From: JAQVEM01 sp964616545
Lineage (GTDB): Bacteria; Actinomycetota; Humimicrobiia; Humimicrobiales; Humimicrobiaceae
NCBI GenBank assembly: GCA_964616545.1
Contig: CAZTUA010000038.1
Coordinates: 1 to 63,172, forward strand
Direction of reading: 5' to 3'
DNA: 63,172 nt
Shown here: in pieces, positions 26,154-34,553 of the stretch
Layout of the letters: every line of letters begins with the position of its first letter
Numbering within the stretch: the stretch's first letter is position 1
Notes under the pieces: generated by a model
What the model was told of the DNA's origin: nothing
The model's input: the letters and a program-made list of their open reading frames with translations, nothing else
The model's database searches: none
Made by a program: the position numbers and the translations under genes

Positions 26154-27782
26154 ATGAAAAAGATTGCCATTTATGACAGATATCTGTCAACTGCCGGGGG
26201 CGGTGAGCGCTACAGTTGTAAAATTGCAGAGATACTGTCCCGAAGAGGGGATTTTGAAGTTGACATTATAACTGATATTTTTGCCGACACCGGCGATGTT
26301 TCCAGGAGGCTTAATCTGGACCTCGGCAGGGTAAACCTGAAAATATTTCCGTTTATATCTGAAGATTATGCTGCGAAGATTACAGGAAAGTATGACCTCT
26401 TCATAAATGCTACATATCTCAGCTCGCTTCCGGCATACGGCTCCAGAAACATATATTTATGCTATTTCCCCACTCCTTTTAATGTGGATTTTAAATTCAT
26501 TCATAATCTTCTCATGTTTTTTTTCAGGTTGCCGGCGCTATGGCTGTTTAAGCTGTCATACAGGCTGGGAAGGGGCTTTGATGACATAGAAGTAGAGGAA
26601 GGCCTGTATGATCCCAAGAGATTTATGCTGAGAAGGGGCAGCTGGAGCAGCGGCAGGGCTGTACTGAAGTTAAAGAAACCAGAGGAGCGGGTGATGCTGG
26701 GTTTTAAAAATCCGGAAACAAGCCCTCTGGATTTAATGAAAGTTAATATAAAGGTATTTGACGGAGAGAATGAAGATAACGGCAGGCTCCTTCATGACGG
26801 GAATGTTGAATTAAAGAAAGGAATTAATAAAACAGTTGAAATCCCGCTGGACCCTGGAAAAGATTCTGTCCTGGTTATAATTTCATCTGCCACCTTTATT
26901 CCAGCAGAAACCGATAAAAGTTCCAGGGACTCCAGAAAACTCGGAGCTGTTGTCTATGACCGGAGAAAAATAAATTTCTTTAGAAGAGCAGCCCTGAAAA
27001 TCTCTGGCTACATTCCGTTATTTCTCCTTACATATCCCCGGGATTTATCATTTCTTGATACTTACAATAAAATAATCACTATTTCGGAATATTCAAAAAA
27101 ATGGGTAAAAAAATTATGGGACAGGGAAAGTGTTATCCTGTTCCCGCCGGTGGATATTGACAGTTTTAGAGCGGGAAAGAAAGAAAAAATTATTTTATGT
27201 GCGGGAAGATTTTTTCCCGAACATCATAATAAGAAGCAGCTCGAACTTGTAGAAATTTTTAAAGAGCTGGTTGACCTCTATCCGGAAAAAATGAAAGGTT
27301 ATGCCCTGTATCTTGTGGGCGGCGCTGACAGGAGGCCGGACCATCTGGCATACGTGGCAAAAGTTGAAGGTGCAGGTAAAAACTATCCGGTAAAGGTTAT
27401 AACCAACATTAAATGGGAAAAACTGACGGAGATTTTTGCGAAATCCCTTATTTTCTGGCACGCATCGGGGATGGGAGAAGATGAAAATGCCCATCCGGAA
27501 AAGTTTGAGCACTTCGGGATCACCACTGTTGAGGCAATGGCAGCCGGCTGTGTTCCTGTTGTCATAAATAAGGGAGGCCAGAAGGAGATTATTAAAAATG
27601 GCTATAACGGATTCCTGTTTAACAGCCGCAGAGAGCTAAAAGATATTACTCTGCGTATAATAGATGGAAAGGCGGATGCAGGAAAAATAAGGGAAAATGC
27701 ACTTGCAAGCTGCAGAAAATTTTCAAATTCTGAATTTGAAAAGAATTTAATATCAATAATTGATAAAGTTATAAATGATTAG
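26154..27782 (+). CDS. GT4 glycosyltransferase (ALG11/mannosyltransferase-like) with beta-rich insert
   Basis: A GT-B enzyme opening with IYDRYLSTAGGGERYSCKI, the Gly-rich acceptor loop of the ALG11-like branch, then IYLCYFPTPFN. Residues ~142-272 are an insertion (EEGLYDPKRFMLRRGSW, VNIKVFDG, TVEIPLDPG, SATFIPAET) unlike standard GT4. The GT fold resumes at TISEYSKKWVKKLW, followed by ILCAGRFFPEHHNKKQLE, and the donor site EKFEHFGITTVEAMAAGCVPVV contains the conserved E-x7-E motif, so catalysis is expected. It starts nine bases after the GT2 gene that carries a related insert. The likely donor is a nucleotide hexose such as GDP-mannose. Confidence 0.82.
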   Translation: MKKIAIYDRYLSTAGGGERYSCKIAEILSRRGDFEVDIITDIFADTGDVSRRLNLDLGRVNLKIFPFISEDYAAKITGKYDLFINATYLSSLPAYGSRNIYLCYFPTPFNVDFKFIHNLLMFFFRLPALWLFKLSYRLGRGFDDIEVEEGLYDPKRFMLRRGSWSSGRAVLKLKKPEERVMLGFKNPETSPLDLMKVNIKVFDGENEDNGRLLHDGNVELKKGINKTVEIPLDPGKDSVLVIISSATFIPAETDKSSRDSRKLGAVVYDRRKINFFRRAALKISGYIPLFLLTYPRDLSFLDTYNKIITISEYSKKWVKKLWDRESVILFPPVDIDSFRAGKKEKIILCAGRFFPEHHNKKQLELVEIFKELVDLYPEKMKGYALYLVGGADRRPDHLAYVAKVEGAGKNYPVKVITNIKWEKLTEIFAKSLIFWHASGMGEDENAHPEKFEHFGITTVEAMAAGCVPVVINKGGQKEIIKNGYNGFLFNSRRELKDITLRIIDGKADAGKIRENALASCRKFSNSEFEKNLISIIDKVIND

Positions 27783-27827
27783 TTATTAGTTAATAGTCAG
27801 GTTAATGGATAAGCAGGCGGGCAGAAA

Positions 27828-28856
27828 TTGGATATCAGTATAATAATTGTAAATTATAACAGCCTTGAATTTATAAAAAAATGCATGGAAAGCATAGAAG
27901 GGCTTATAGATAAGAGCGGGATAAATTGTGAAGTGCTGGTGGTTGACAATAACTCTGAGGATGGGAGTGCCGGTTACCTGAAAAAAAAGAGTGCGGAAAA
28001 CAGCAGGATCCGCCTGATTGCAAATAAAAACAATCCGGGTTTCTCGCGTGCATCAAATACTGGAGCGCTGGAGGCAGAGGGAAGATATCTTTTATTTTTA
28101 AATCCCGATACCAGAATTATAAGCGGAAAATTGAGGGACCTGATTGATTTTTATGACGGAAAGAAAGATAGTGAAGCAAAGGACAGTGTCGGAAAAGGTA
28201 AAAGCGGAGAAGATAAAAAGATAAAAAGCAGCAGCAGTATCAAAACCGGCAGAACAGGTGTTGTCGGTGCAAAAATACTGAATGCAGACGGCACGGTACA
28301 GCTGAGCGCCAGGTCTTTCCCCACACTGGCCAGGCAGTTTTATGAGAGCTATTTTCTGTACAGGATATTTAAACGAAGCCGGGTCCCCGGCTCATATTTC
28401 CTGAGTTGGTGGGACCACCAGGATATAAAAGAGGTTGACTGGCTCACTGGCTCGTTTATGTTTATAAGAAAAGACATTTTTTTAAAGGCGGGGAAGTTTA
28501 GCCAGGATTATTTTATGTACAGCGAAGACGCCGAACTGTGCCTTAAACTGCATAAAATGAATTTCAAAAACTACTATTTTCCATATTTTGTAATAGAACA
28601 TGCTGACAGCGGCATAGCATCAAGGGAGCCGGCAGTAAGAGAGGCCGAAATCTGGAGAAGCAGAAGATTGTATTTTAAAAAGAATTATTCCACAGCCCAT
28701 GCGCTGGCACTGAGCATGCTTTATCTGGCAGGAATAATAAACAGGATATGCGTTTTTACGATTCTTGCGGTGTTTAAACCGGGAGGCCAGAATAAAGACA
28801 GGCTGATATCCTATTTTAGAGCTTTGAGGTTATATTATAAAAGATCAGCAGCATGA
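27828..28856 (+). CDS. GT2 rhamnosyltransferase-like glycosyltransferase
   Basis: A GT-A enzyme with IIIVNYNSLEFIKKCM, VVDNNSEDGS, NKNNPGFSRASN and LFLNPDTRI in the usual order. A Lys/Ser-rich low-complexity stretch (~113-145) interrupts the fold at a surface loop. The acceptor half has VDWLTGSFMFIRKD and YFMYSEDAELCLKL (ED pair). The start is TTG 27828. The next gene begins inside its last four bases (ATGA), so the two are probably translated together. Likely adds a deoxyhexose such as rhamnose to the surface glycan; this substrate is inference from motif style. Confidence 0.85.
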   Translation: MDISIIIVNYNSLEFIKKCMESIEGLIDKSGINCEVLVVDNNSEDGSAGYLKKKSAENSRIRLIANKNNPGFSRASNTGALEAEGRYLLFLNPDTRIISGKLRDLIDFYDGKKDSEAKDSVGKGKSGEDKKIKSSSSIKTGRTGVVGAKILNADGTVQLSARSFPTLARQFYESYFLYRIFKRSRVPGSYFLSWWDHQDIKEVDWLTGSFMFIRKDIFLKAGKFSQDYFMYSEDAELCLKLHKMNFKNYYFPYFVIEHADSGIASREPAVREAEIWRSRRLYFKKNYSTAHALALSMLYLAGIINRICVFTILAVFKPGGQNKDRLISYFRALRLYYKRSAA

Positions 28857-29986
28857 TAGAAAATAATACTAAAAAAAGCATTAAAAGCAGAAGCATCAGG
28901 GGCAGAGTTCTTCCGGATGCGAGCTTTGTAACAACTGTTTATAATGAAGAATGCGATATTGCCGAATTTCTGGAGAGCTTAATGGAGCAGACCTATCTTC
29001 CCGGAGAAATAATTATAGTAGACGGAGGTTCAAAAGACCGCACTCTGGAGAAAATACTGGATTTTTTTAATATAAAGACATCACCTGACGGGAAAGGGAC
29101 GCTTTCTGAACCGAAAAGAAATGAAGCGGAATTTGATGTAAAAACTGTGATTGGGGACGGTAAAAAGGATGGCCGCACTATTAATGTCAGAATAATTAAA
29201 AAAAGCGGAGCAAATATTTCCCGGGGCAGGAATGAAGCAATAGCAAATTCATCGGGCAGGATTATATGTGTTAGCGATGCCGGCTGTATTCTTGATAAAA
29301 ACTGGATGTTTGAAATTACACGGCTGTATAGTGGCGGAACATATAATGTTGTTGGGGGTTTTAATATGCCACACTGCAGGAAATTTTTACAAAAGTGTCT
29401 TGCAGTCTGCATTATGCCTCTGGTTGAAGAGATAAGGGCTGATCGCTATATGCCTTCTTCCAGGAATATAAGTTTTAAAAAGAAAGTGTGGGTCGATACA
29501 GGAGGTTATCCCGAGGAAATGGATTACGGAGAGGATATGAAGCTTAATTTTAATATAAAGAAAAAAGGCTACGGTATAAGATTTAACCCCGGTGCCGTCG
29601 TTTACTGGAAAATGAGGGAGAATCTTTCTCAGATATCACGGCAGTTTTTTAGATACGCAAAGGGCGATGCGGCCGGAAGGATGTATGCACACCGCCATCT
29701 TATAAGGTTTGCCTCTTTTTTAACGCTTATAGCGGTTCTGGTTGTTGCTTTTTGCCTGAACAGGTGGGCTCTTTTTGTCCTCGTGCCTCTTTTTATGCTC
29801 TATGTTTATAAACCATACAGAAGGTTGGCCAGAGAATTTATCCGGAAAAACGGCGGCAGCTGCAGATTAAACGGAAAAGAAAAAATTCTGGCAATCCCTG
29901 CCATACCCTTCCTGCTTCTGCAAATTGACATTTCAAAAATGTGTGGATATACCTGTGGACTTGTCAGAAATATAAGAAAATCATAG
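28853..29986 (+). CDS. GT2 glycosyltransferase with C-terminal membrane helices
   Basis: A GT-A enzyme: FVTTVYNEECDIAEFL, IIVDGGSKDRT, ISRGRNEAIANSSG and SDAGCILDKNW mark the donor and metal sites. YPEEMDYGEDMKLNFNIKK is the acceptor ED site and QFFRYAKGDAAG resembles the QxxRW region of processive or cellulose-synthase-like GT2 enzymes. One or two hydrophobic helices follow (~283-320). It overlaps the upstream gene by four bases and is the last gene of the GT run; a 209-base AT-rich gap follows. Confidence 0.83.
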   Translation: MIENNTKKSIKSRSIRGRVLPDASFVTTVYNEECDIAEFLESLMEQTYLPGEIIIVDGGSKDRTLEKILDFFNIKTSPDGKGTLSEPKRNEAEFDVKTVIGDGKKDGRTINVRIIKKSGANISRGRNEAIANSSGRIICVSDAGCILDKNWMFEITRLYSGGTYNVVGGFNMPHCRKFLQKCLAVCIMPLVEEIRADRYMPSSRNISFKKKVWVDTGGYPEEMDYGEDMKLNFNIKKKGYGIRFNPGAVVYWKMRENLSQISRQFFRYAKGDAAGRMYAHRHLIRFASFLTLIAVLVVAFCLNRWALFVLVPLFMLYVYKPYRRLAREFIRKNGGSCRLNGKEKILAIPAIPFLLLQIDISKMCGYTCGLVRNIRKS

Positions 29987-30134
29987 TATATTATAAAATA
30001 AAAATATAAATTTCAAAAAAGTATTTAAATATTTATGAATTTGTTTTACAATATAAATTGAAATATAAAAATTAATCATTTTCTTATAGAAATTATTAAA
30101 TAAATATGAGATAATAATAAGAATTGATAAAAAT

Positions 30135-30163
30135 GCACTTTTTAGGAATAACTGGAAAAGTGC
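30135..30163. promoter_or_regulatory. Inverted repeat upstream of the Phd-like gene, possible operator
   Basis: GCACTTTT (30135-30142) and AAAAGTGC (30156-30163) are perfectly complementary, 13 bases apart, 33 bases before ATG 30196. Phd/YefM antitoxins usually bind palindromes near their own promoter, so an operator is plausible. The surrounding gap (29987-30195) is otherwise AT-rich with no clear gene. Confidence 0.4.
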
Positions 30164-30195
30164 GCCAGTGAAGTTAATATGTTAAGGGGTGAAAA

Positions 30196-30420
30196 ATGGC
30201 ATACGATGATGAAGTAAAAAGGATTGATACCAATGAGTTAAGGGTCAATCTTACAAAGTATTTAACTGAAAATTTAGGCGATACCATATTTATTACAAGA
30301 TACAACAGACTGGTAGCAGAACTCAGGGTTTATACAGAAGAGACAAGAAGAAAAACTGAACTCAGAATAGCAAAAAAGATGATTGATGCTGCCGAGAAGG
30401 AAAAAGCTCACAGGAAGTAA
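30196..30420 (+). CDS. Phd/YefM-like antitoxin, apparently without a toxin
   Basis: A 74-residue charged protein. RIDTNELRVNLTKYL ... DTIFITRYNRLVAEL matches the N-terminal DNA-binding part of Phd/YefM antitoxins (pattern: T-x-E-L-R-x-N-L-x-x-Y-L, then I-x-I-T-R-x-x-x-x-V-A-x-L). The C-terminal helix is Lys/Glu-rich and could fold on a toxin, but no toxin gene follows: a strong terminator stands 23 bases after the stop. It may act as a plain repressor or an orphan antitoxin. AGGGGTG is a good ribosome site for ATG 30196. Confidence 0.65.
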   Translation: MAYDDEVKRIDTNELRVNLTKYLTENLGDTIFITRYNRLVAELRVYTEETRRKTELRIAKKMIDAAEKEKAHRK

Positions 30421-30443
30421 AAAGGCAGCTTAATTATTGAAAG

Positions 30444-30487
30444 AAATAGCACATATTCTTTAAAGTAAGGATATGTGCTATTTTTTT
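30444..30487 (+). terminator. Strong intrinsic terminator
   Basis: A perfect 13-bp stem, AAATAGCACATAT (30444-30456) with ATATGTGCTATTT (30471-30483), has a 14-base loop and continues into a T-run (30481-30487). It closes the Phd-like gene and separates it from the trp region. On the other strand A-rich sequence precedes the stem, so it could also work in reverse. Confidence 0.8.
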
Positions 30488-30624
30488 ATAAACCATTAAA
30501 TTTTATACAGAAACATTGTCCGGCAAGTGCCGGCAGGAACCGCTGGAAGAATTTATGTAAGGGTATCGCTTAGCTCCGTGATTATTAAGGCTGAATGACA
30601 AAAATCACGCGGCCATAATTTAAA

Positions 30625-30652
30625 TTGACTTGATAAAAATTTGTGATATTAT
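30625..30652 (+). promoter_or_regulatory. trp operon promoter
   Basis: TTGACT (30625-30630), a 16-base spacer and TATTAT (30647-30652) with TGA directly before the -10. Expected start near 30659, giving a leader of ~375 bases before trpE. The region 30488-30624 holds no recognisable gene. Confidence 0.6.
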
Positions 30653-30692
30653 AAAAAAACCTAAAATAAAGTAAATTGCAGTATTTTATATA

Positions 30693-30785
30693 ATGAAAAA
30701 TAAAATAAAAAAATACAGCTGCACAAAAAGACTTATCAGCATGTTCCTCTGGCTGAAAGATAATTCCTGCTGGCGAAGCACCTAA
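30693..30785 (+). CDS. trpL: Candidate trp leader peptide (30 codons, or 14 from ATG 30741)
   Basis: A short open frame between the promoter and trpE ends ...LWLKDNSCWRST-stop, with two Trp codons (30750-30752 and 30771-30773) in its last 12 codons; the E. coli leader ends WWRTS by comparison. Starts are ATG 30693 (no ribosome site) or ATG 30741 (weak AAAAAG upstream). Both Trp codons lie inside identical CTGGC segments, and the second is in the 5' arm of the terminator hairpin. Synthesis under tryptophan shortage would stall the ribosome there. Function is inference from position, Trp content and overlap with the hairpin. Confidence 0.5.
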   Translation: MKNKIKKYSCTKRLISMFLWLKDNSCWRST

Positions 30786-30806
30786 GCCCGGCCGGTAGAA
30801 ATTTTT
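30767..30806 (+). terminator. Candidate trp attenuator hairpin
   Basis: CTGCTGGC (30767-30774) pairs with GCCGGTAG (30791-30798) over 8 bp with two G-U pairs, followed after AAA by TTTTT (30802-30806) and more T-rich sequence. CTGGC at 30749-30753 could pair with the same 3' arm (30791-30795) instead. The two folds exclude each other, as expected of an attenuator. Confidence 0.45.
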
Positions 30807-31032
30807 ATTTTATTTAAAATCTTATTTATTTTCTTATTTACTTATAAATTCCACAGTCAGCTTTAATAAAATAAAATCCTAAAAATTACTCCGGTATAAT
30901 CCGGGCAATCAAATTTTACGGGGGACCTTTTTCATTTCGTATAAGTTCCTTAAAAGGCCCTACTGTAAACTTTACTATGCGTAAAGCTTGTATTTATTAT
31001 CGATTTAAAGATTTAAGGGGGGTGTAGAAAAT
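30807..31032 (+). other. Distal trp leader, no gene
   Basis: About 225 AT-rich bases. GGGACCTTTT near 30940 can pair with AAAAGGCCC near 30955, with one bulged A; no T-run follows. The run AAGGGGGG just before ATG 31033 is the trpE ribosome site. No T-box consensus or (G/T)AG repeats for TRAP binding were seen. Confidence 0.35.
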
Positions 31033-32523
31033 ATGTTTAATCCATCTAAAAGTGAATATATAAAGATAGCAAGAGATTATAATTTGATCCCGGTGTATAA
31101 AGAATATACAATCGACACTGAGACCCCTGCTTCGCTGTTTATGAAAACTGCAGGTATGGGGCAGAGGGGATTTTTACTTGAGAGCATTGAAGGAATAAAG
31201 AACCTGGCAAGATATTCTTTTATAGGAATTGGCTGCAATAATTTAATAAAATTCAGTAACGGAATTTTCTCCTTAAGTAAAAGCGGCGAAAAAGTATACG
31301 AAGCAAAAACCGGGGACCCGCTTTACGAGCTGGAAAAAATCCTCAAGAGCTATCGGCTGTATAAGGATCCCGGTCTTAACCACTTTGTGGGAGGAGCCGT
31401 GGGCTATCTGGGTTATGACCTTGTAAGGTACTTCGATAAAATTCCCCTGCCGGAGAATGAGCTGCATATTCCTGAAATCATGCTCTATCTTACCGAACTG
31501 GTAATTGTTTTTGACCATCTTCTTAACAGGGTGAAGGTAATTTCCACCGTTAAGATAGAGGACAGCATTACGGCAGCAGAGGCATACGATATATCAGTTA
31601 AAAATATTGAAAACCTTGAAGGAAAAATTACAGAAAAAAGCCATTATGGCTTCAAAAACAGCTTTAATTCCACGGCTGTTGATGATTCCGCTATGAAACC
31701 TGAATTAAATTCTAACTTCCAGAAAGATAAATTCCTTGAGGGTGTAGAAAAGGCAAAAGAGTATATTACCGGAGGAGATGCTTTCCAGATAGTCCTGTCG
31801 CAGAGATTTCATACAGATAAATTTTCAAGTCCCTTTGGAATCTATCGGGGATTGAGAACAATAAATCCGTCACCGTATATGTATTATTTTGATTTTGATG
31901 ATTTTAAAATTGCGGGAGCATCTCCGGAGCCTCTTATCAGGATTAATGGCAGGAGAGTGCTTACATGTCCCATTGCGGGAACCAGAAAAAGGGGACATAA
32001 TGCAGTCGAAGACAGGAACCTTGTAAATGACCTGCTGGGTGACAAAAAGGAAAGAGCCGAGCACAATATGCTTGTTGACCTTGCCAGAAATGACCTCGGC
32101 AGGGTATGCAGATACGAAAGTATCAAAGTTAAAAAATATATGAGTGTGGAGAAGTACTCGCATGTAATGCATCTTGTGTCCAGGGTAACCGGGACACTGG
32201 CCGGGCGCAAATCCATATATGATGCGTTTAAAAGTGTTTTTCCGGCGGGTACATTGTCCGGAGCACCCAAAATAAGGGCGATGCAGATTATAAGCGAGCT
32301 GGAACCGGACAGGCGCGGGCCGTACGGAGGAGCTGCAGGTTATTTCGGGTACGACGGGAGCCTCGACAGCTGTATTATCATAAGAACCGCTTTTATAAAG
32401 GATGACAGGGTTTATGTCCAGGCCGGTGCGGGGATAGTGCAGGATTCGGTGCCTGAAAATGAATACAATGAGACATTGAACAAGGCGGAAGCGGTTTTTA
32501 AAGCTATAGGATTATTCAGGTAG
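31033..32523 (+). CDS. trpE: Anthranilate synthase component I
   Basis: Catalyses chorismate plus ammonia to anthranilate, the first step to tryptophan. The 496-residue length is normal. The N-terminal part has FLLESIEG, the region of the Trp feedback site (LLES in known enzymes). The catalytic domain shows DAFQIVLSQRF, INPSPYMYYFDF, GASPEPLIRI, CPIAGTRKRG, ERAEHNMLVDLARNDLGRV and FPAGTLSGAPKIRAM, all chorismate-binding motifs. There is no fused glutamine amidotransferase domain, and no trpG follows: trpD comes 40 bases later. The amidotransferase must come from elsewhere (for example a shared pabA), or free ammonia is used. Confidence 0.95.
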   Translation: MFNPSKSEYIKIARDYNLIPVYKEYTIDTETPASLFMKTAGMGQRGFLLESIEGIKNLARYSFIGIGCNNLIKFSNGIFSLSKSGEKVYEAKTGDPLYELEKILKSYRLYKDPGLNHFVGGAVGYLGYDLVRYFDKIPLPENELHIPEIMLYLTELVIVFDHLLNRVKVISTVKIEDSITAAEAYDISVKNIENLEGKITEKSHYGFKNSFNSTAVDDSAMKPELNSNFQKDKFLEGVEKAKEYITGGDAFQIVLSQRFHTDKFSSPFGIYRGLRTINPSPYMYYFDFDDFKIAGASPEPLIRINGRRVLTCPIAGTRKRGHNAVEDRNLVNDLLGDKKERAEHNMLVDLARNDLGRVCRYESIKVKKYMSVEKYSHVMHLVSRVTGTLAGRKSIYDAFKSVFPAGTLSGAPKIRAMQIISELEPDRRGPYGGAAGYFGYDGSLDSCIIIRTAFIKDDRVYVQAGAGIVQDSVPENEYNETLNKAEAVFKAIGLFR

Positions 32524-32563
32524 GCAAAGACAAATTTTTTTAATAAAGAAGGGGATTTATAAA

Positions 32564-33601
32564 ATGAAAACTTTTTTGGAAATGGTTTTAAAAGGAGAAA
32601 ACCTGAGCCAGGAAGAAGCTTACAGGGCGATGGGAATCATAATGGAGGGGAAGGCAAATGACTGTCAGATCGCGGCTTTTCTGGCTGCGCTTAAGATGAA
32701 AGGTGAAACGGCGGATGAGATAAGCGGCTTTTCCAGGGCCATGCTGGATAAGGCGGTAAAGGTAAAAAGCAGATACCCTGACCTTGTGGATACATGCGGG
32801 ACGGGAGGTGACGGGTTATATACTTTCAATATTTCTACCACTGCCGCATTTGTTGCGGCAGGCGCAGGGGTACAGGTTGCAAAGCACGGTAACAGAAGCG
32901 TCTCAAGCAGGAGCGGGAGCGCGGATGTCCTGGAAGAACTCGGCGTGAATATTAATCTTGAATGTGATGATGTTTCCGAGTGCCTGGACAATATAGGAAT
33001 AGGATTTATTTTTGCACCCAGGGCTCATACAGCAATGAAATATGTGGCCAGGGCAAGGAAAGATATGGGTATAAGAACCGTTTTTAATATTCTCGGACCC
33101 ATAACCAACCCGGCACTGGCAAACGGCCGCGTCCTGGGAGTATTTGACAGCAGGCTGATTGACATTATCTCGGGTGTGTTAAAAAATCTTGGCGTCGAGA
33201 GAGCTTTTGTAGTAAGCGGAGAAGAAGGTATGGACGAATTTTCTGTTTCAAGCAGGAGCTTTGTGGCGGAATTAAAAGACGGAAAGGTTGTAAAGTATGT
33301 TTTTGACCCTGCAGAGCTGGGATTTAAGAAATCATCCATTTCAGACCTTGCAGGCGGTGACGCAAAAGAAAATGCGGAAATTCTTGTAAATATCCTTACG
33401 GGAAAGGAAAAGGGTCCAAAGAGAGATTCGGCTGTAATAAATGCTGCCGCAGCTATAGTTTCGGGCAAAAAGGCAGATACATTAAGAGATGCTCTTGACC
33501 AGGCGATCTCCTCCATTGAAAGCGGGAGAGCATACAATAAGTTAATGGACTTAATCAGGTTTACCGGTGAAAGAGCAGGCAGGCCGGAGAGGGCAGTTTA
33601 A
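32564..33601 (+). CDS. trpD: Anthranilate phosphoribosyltransferase
   Basis: Transfers phosphoribosyl from PRPP to anthranilate. A 345-residue single-domain protein. VDTCGTGGDGLYTFNIST is the PRPP-binding glycine loop, AKHGNRSVSSRSGSADVLE the anthranilate/PRPP site, and NILGPITNPA follows in order. The N-terminal helical domain begins at ATG 32564, with AAGAAGGGG upstream. No amidotransferase fusion is present. It lies between trpE and trpC in the same direction, with short gaps, so it belongs to the same transcript. Confidence 0.95.
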   Translation: MKTFLEMVLKGENLSQEEAYRAMGIIMEGKANDCQIAAFLAALKMKGETADEISGFSRAMLDKAVKVKSRYPDLVDTCGTGGDGLYTFNISTTAAFVAAGAGVQVAKHGNRSVSSRSGSADVLEELGVNINLECDDVSECLDNIGIGFIFAPRAHTAMKYVARARKDMGIRTVFNILGPITNPALANGRVLGVFDSRLIDIISGVLKNLGVERAFVVSGEEGMDEFSVSSRSFVAELKDGKVVKYVFDPAELGFKKSSISDLAGGDAKENAEILVNILTGKEKGPKRDSAVINAAAAIVSGKKADTLRDALDQAISSIESGRAYNKLMDLIRFTGERAGRPERAV

Positions 33602-33663
33602 GGGTCATTAAAGGAGAAAAGTAAAAGAGTAAATAGAGGATAACCAGGAAAGCAGGGGAGATT

Positions 33664-34488
33664 TTGAAATATTTAAAAGAGATTCTGATTGCAAAAAAGA
33701 AGGAAACAGAAGAGATAAAAAAAAGTTACGGGGAAAGTTTCCGGAACGGAGAATATCCCGGAGCAGCCGGCAAAAGGAATAAAGGGCGCTTTCTGGGAAA
33801 TATTAAAAAAGGAAAAATAAATATTATTGCTGAAATAAAAAAAGCGTCACCTTCAAAAGGGATTATTAATGCAGGGCTTGATATAGAAAAGACGGCATCG
33901 GCTTATGATAAGTTCAGAAGTTTTATATGCGGGATTTCCGTTCTTACCGAAAAGCTATACTTCGGAGGCAGCCCGGAGAGTATAAAACTGGTAAAAGGAA
34001 AAACAGAGCTGCCGGTTTTAAGGAAGGATTTTATTTTCAATGAAGCTTCGGTTTACAAGAGCGCGGAGCTGGGAGCGGATTGCATTCTTCTTATAGCCTC
34101 GCTTCTTGGTTTTAGAAAACTAAAAAAACTTTACAATCTGGCATGCAGCCTGGGCCTGGATGTACTTGTTGAAGTGCATAAAATAGAGGAACTCAAAAAG
34201 GCGCTGGATACCGGAGCTAAAATCATAGGGGTAAATAACCGTAACCTGAGGGATATGAGTGTTAACAGAAGATTGATTTATGATTTCCTGGACTATGCCG
34301 GGGGCGGTGAGCTCTCCGGCAAAGTTATAGTATGTGAGAGCGGTGTTAGAGATGTCAGCTATATAAAGGAGCTGTTCCTGAGCGGAATAAATACTTTTCT
34401 GGTTGGAGAGTATTTTATGTCAGGCGGCAATCTGGAAAAAACTTTAAGTGATATGGAACTGGAACTTAAAAATGAAAATCTTCTATAA
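33664..34488 (+). CDS. trpC: Indole-3-glycerol-phosphate synthase
   Basis: Closes the indole ring from CdRP. A 274-residue TIM barrel: IIAEIKKASPSKG (catalytic Lys after the first strand), LRKDFIFN, ADCILLIASLL, EVHKIEEL, GVNNRNLRDM and VCESGV are the family's strand-end motifs. The start is TTG 33664 with GGGGAG only three bases before it; an ATT codon in frame just before could also be used. The ~60-base gap to trpD holds no other gene. The N-terminal extension is slightly longer than usual because of a charged stretch (~20-35). Confidence 0.93.
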   Translation: MKYLKEILIAKKKETEEIKKSYGESFRNGEYPGAAGKRNKGRFLGNIKKGKINIIAEIKKASPSKGIINAGLDIEKTASAYDKFRSFICGISVLTEKLYFGGSPESIKLVKGKTELPVLRKDFIFNEASVYKSAELGADCILLIASLLGFRKLKKLYNLACSLGLDVLVEVHKIEELKKALDTGAKIIGVNNRNLRDMSVNRRLIYDFLDYAGGGELSGKVIVCESGVRDVSYIKELFLSGINTFLVGEYFMSGGNLEKTLSDMELELKNENLL

Positions 34489-34553
34489 TGAGAAAATTGC
34501 ACAGAGCGGTTGTGTTTTTAACATCTGGCTATGTATAAAGCGGGATTGATATT

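Noticed and set aside
30895..30900. TATAAT as a second trpE promoter
   Set aside because: No fitting -35 at 15-19 bases upstream; it lies between two CCGG repeats and may be part of a hairpin loop.
30660..31032. T-box riboswitch or TRAP-binding repeats before trpE
   Set aside because: No T-box core consensus and no series of GAG/TAG repeats; the Trp-codon leader ORF explains the region better.
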